In this document: positions 63,586-64,000 of the stretch, in pieces
Layout of the letters: each line of letters begins with the position of its first letter
How positions within the stretch are numbered: the stretch's first letter is position 1
Origin: Prorocentrum cordatum
Lineage: Eukaryota > Sar > Dinophyceae > Prorocentrales > Prorocentraceae
Assembly (NCBI GenBank): GCA_963575745.1
Contig: CAUYUJ010014598.1
Coordinates: 104,001-168,000, forward strand
Direction: 5' to 3'
DNA: 64,000 nt
Program-made: the position numbers and the translations under genes
Notes under the pieces: generated by a model
What the model was told of the DNA's origin: nothing
The model's input: only the letters and a program-made list of their open reading frames with translations
Database searches by the model: none

Positions 63586-64000
63586 GGGGGTATCAAGGAG
63601 GCAAAGAAGCAGGCACCGGGCGGGACACGGGGGCGGGGGCGGCCGTCGGGGCAAGGCCGGCCAAAAAGAAGCGTCGACTGGGCTGCAGCGGCGGGGGATG
63701 GCGCGGAGGAGTCGTGGGAGGTGTTGACGGAGGCAGCCGGGAACAGCGAGGGCGGCGGCGATGACCATGGGAGGGTGGACTGTCGCGCTGTCGCTTGGGC
63801 AGCCAGGGCCCCTGCGGGTAATGCTGCCCGCCCGACCAGAGCCCGTCAACCCCGCCCGTGGGCCCCAGACCCCCGACGTCAGCTCGTCATGACGTCGACC
63901 CCCAGACGTCTCGATCCCTTCCCCGGGACCAGGACTTCATTCTGACTCGTTTTTTCTGACGGTTCCGAGGCCCGTTTTCATGACCCCCAAGGGGGTCTGG
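62766..64000. other. gene-free stretch to the window end
   Basis: Mixed GC-rich sequence with a (GAGGAC)n run at 63526-63584. Frames of up to 354 codons have no recognisable motif. Anything continuing past 64000 cannot be judged. Confidence 0.4.

Overview
The window looks like intergenic, repeat-dominated nuclear DNA of a dinoflagellate. This is inferred, not proven. The basis is long (GGA)n/(TCC)n, (CAT)n, (GAC)n, (TATG)n and (CAGA)n tracts in GC-rich DNA, almost no unique coding sequence, and decayed retroelements whose polyprotein style (copia pol with a methyltransferase-like insert, LINEs with RNase H or a restriction-like endonuclease) resembles what is known from dinoflagellates. I found no host gene with a recognisable function, no rRNA or tRNA gene, and no spliced-leader relic. 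Most long open frames lie in simple repeats and I do not treat them as genes.

Layout. 0-13 kb: simple repeats, minisatellites, a fragment of a GCCCAAGAG satellite in reverse, a 171-bp terminal-inverted-repeat element with an 8-bp target duplication, and fold-back hairpins. 13.8-17.4 kb: a broken LINE-like element with a zinc-finger/coiled-coil 5' part and an RNase H, but no visible RT, whose tail is tandemly duplicated. 18.5-26.7 kb: GAC and TATG tracts around a 386-bp satellite and two families of palindromic repeats. 26.7-31.1 kb: a tandem array interrupted by a small TIR element, then a ~900-bp fold-back structure. 33.2-35.5 kb: a scrambled LINE directly after a GGA tract. 36-43 kb: a second array of the 90-bp minisatellite, further copies of the hairpin, 169-bp and TIR-element families, and GGA tracts. 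43.9-45.4 kb: a decayed LINE on the minus strand. 46.9-55.1 kb: an 8.2-kb LTR retrotransposon. 58.0-60.6 kb: one hypothetical ORF and an intact LINE C-terminus. 60.6-64 kb: GGA, CAT and minisatellite repeats.

The only near-complete unit is the Ty1/copia-type element at 46901-55074. It has 151/153-bp LTRs, a tRNA-iMet-like primer-binding site, gag with a zinc knuckle, aspartic protease, a Rossmann methyltransferase-like domain, integrase with DD35E, RT with YVDD, and RNase H. A TGA inside the zinc knuckle and several frameshifts suggest this copy cannot make its polyprotein by ordinary translation. It sits inside a GGA tract, and two LINE fragments also begin exactly at the 3' edge of GGA tracts, which suggests these tracts are insertion sinks or 5'-junction hotspots.

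The most interesting points are the methyltransferase-like domain in pol, the intact restriction-like-endonuclease LINE fragment, two small TIR-element families with 8-bp target duplications (one with an internal empty-site paralogue), several palindromic satellite families, and the repeated use of GGA tracts as retroelement borders.
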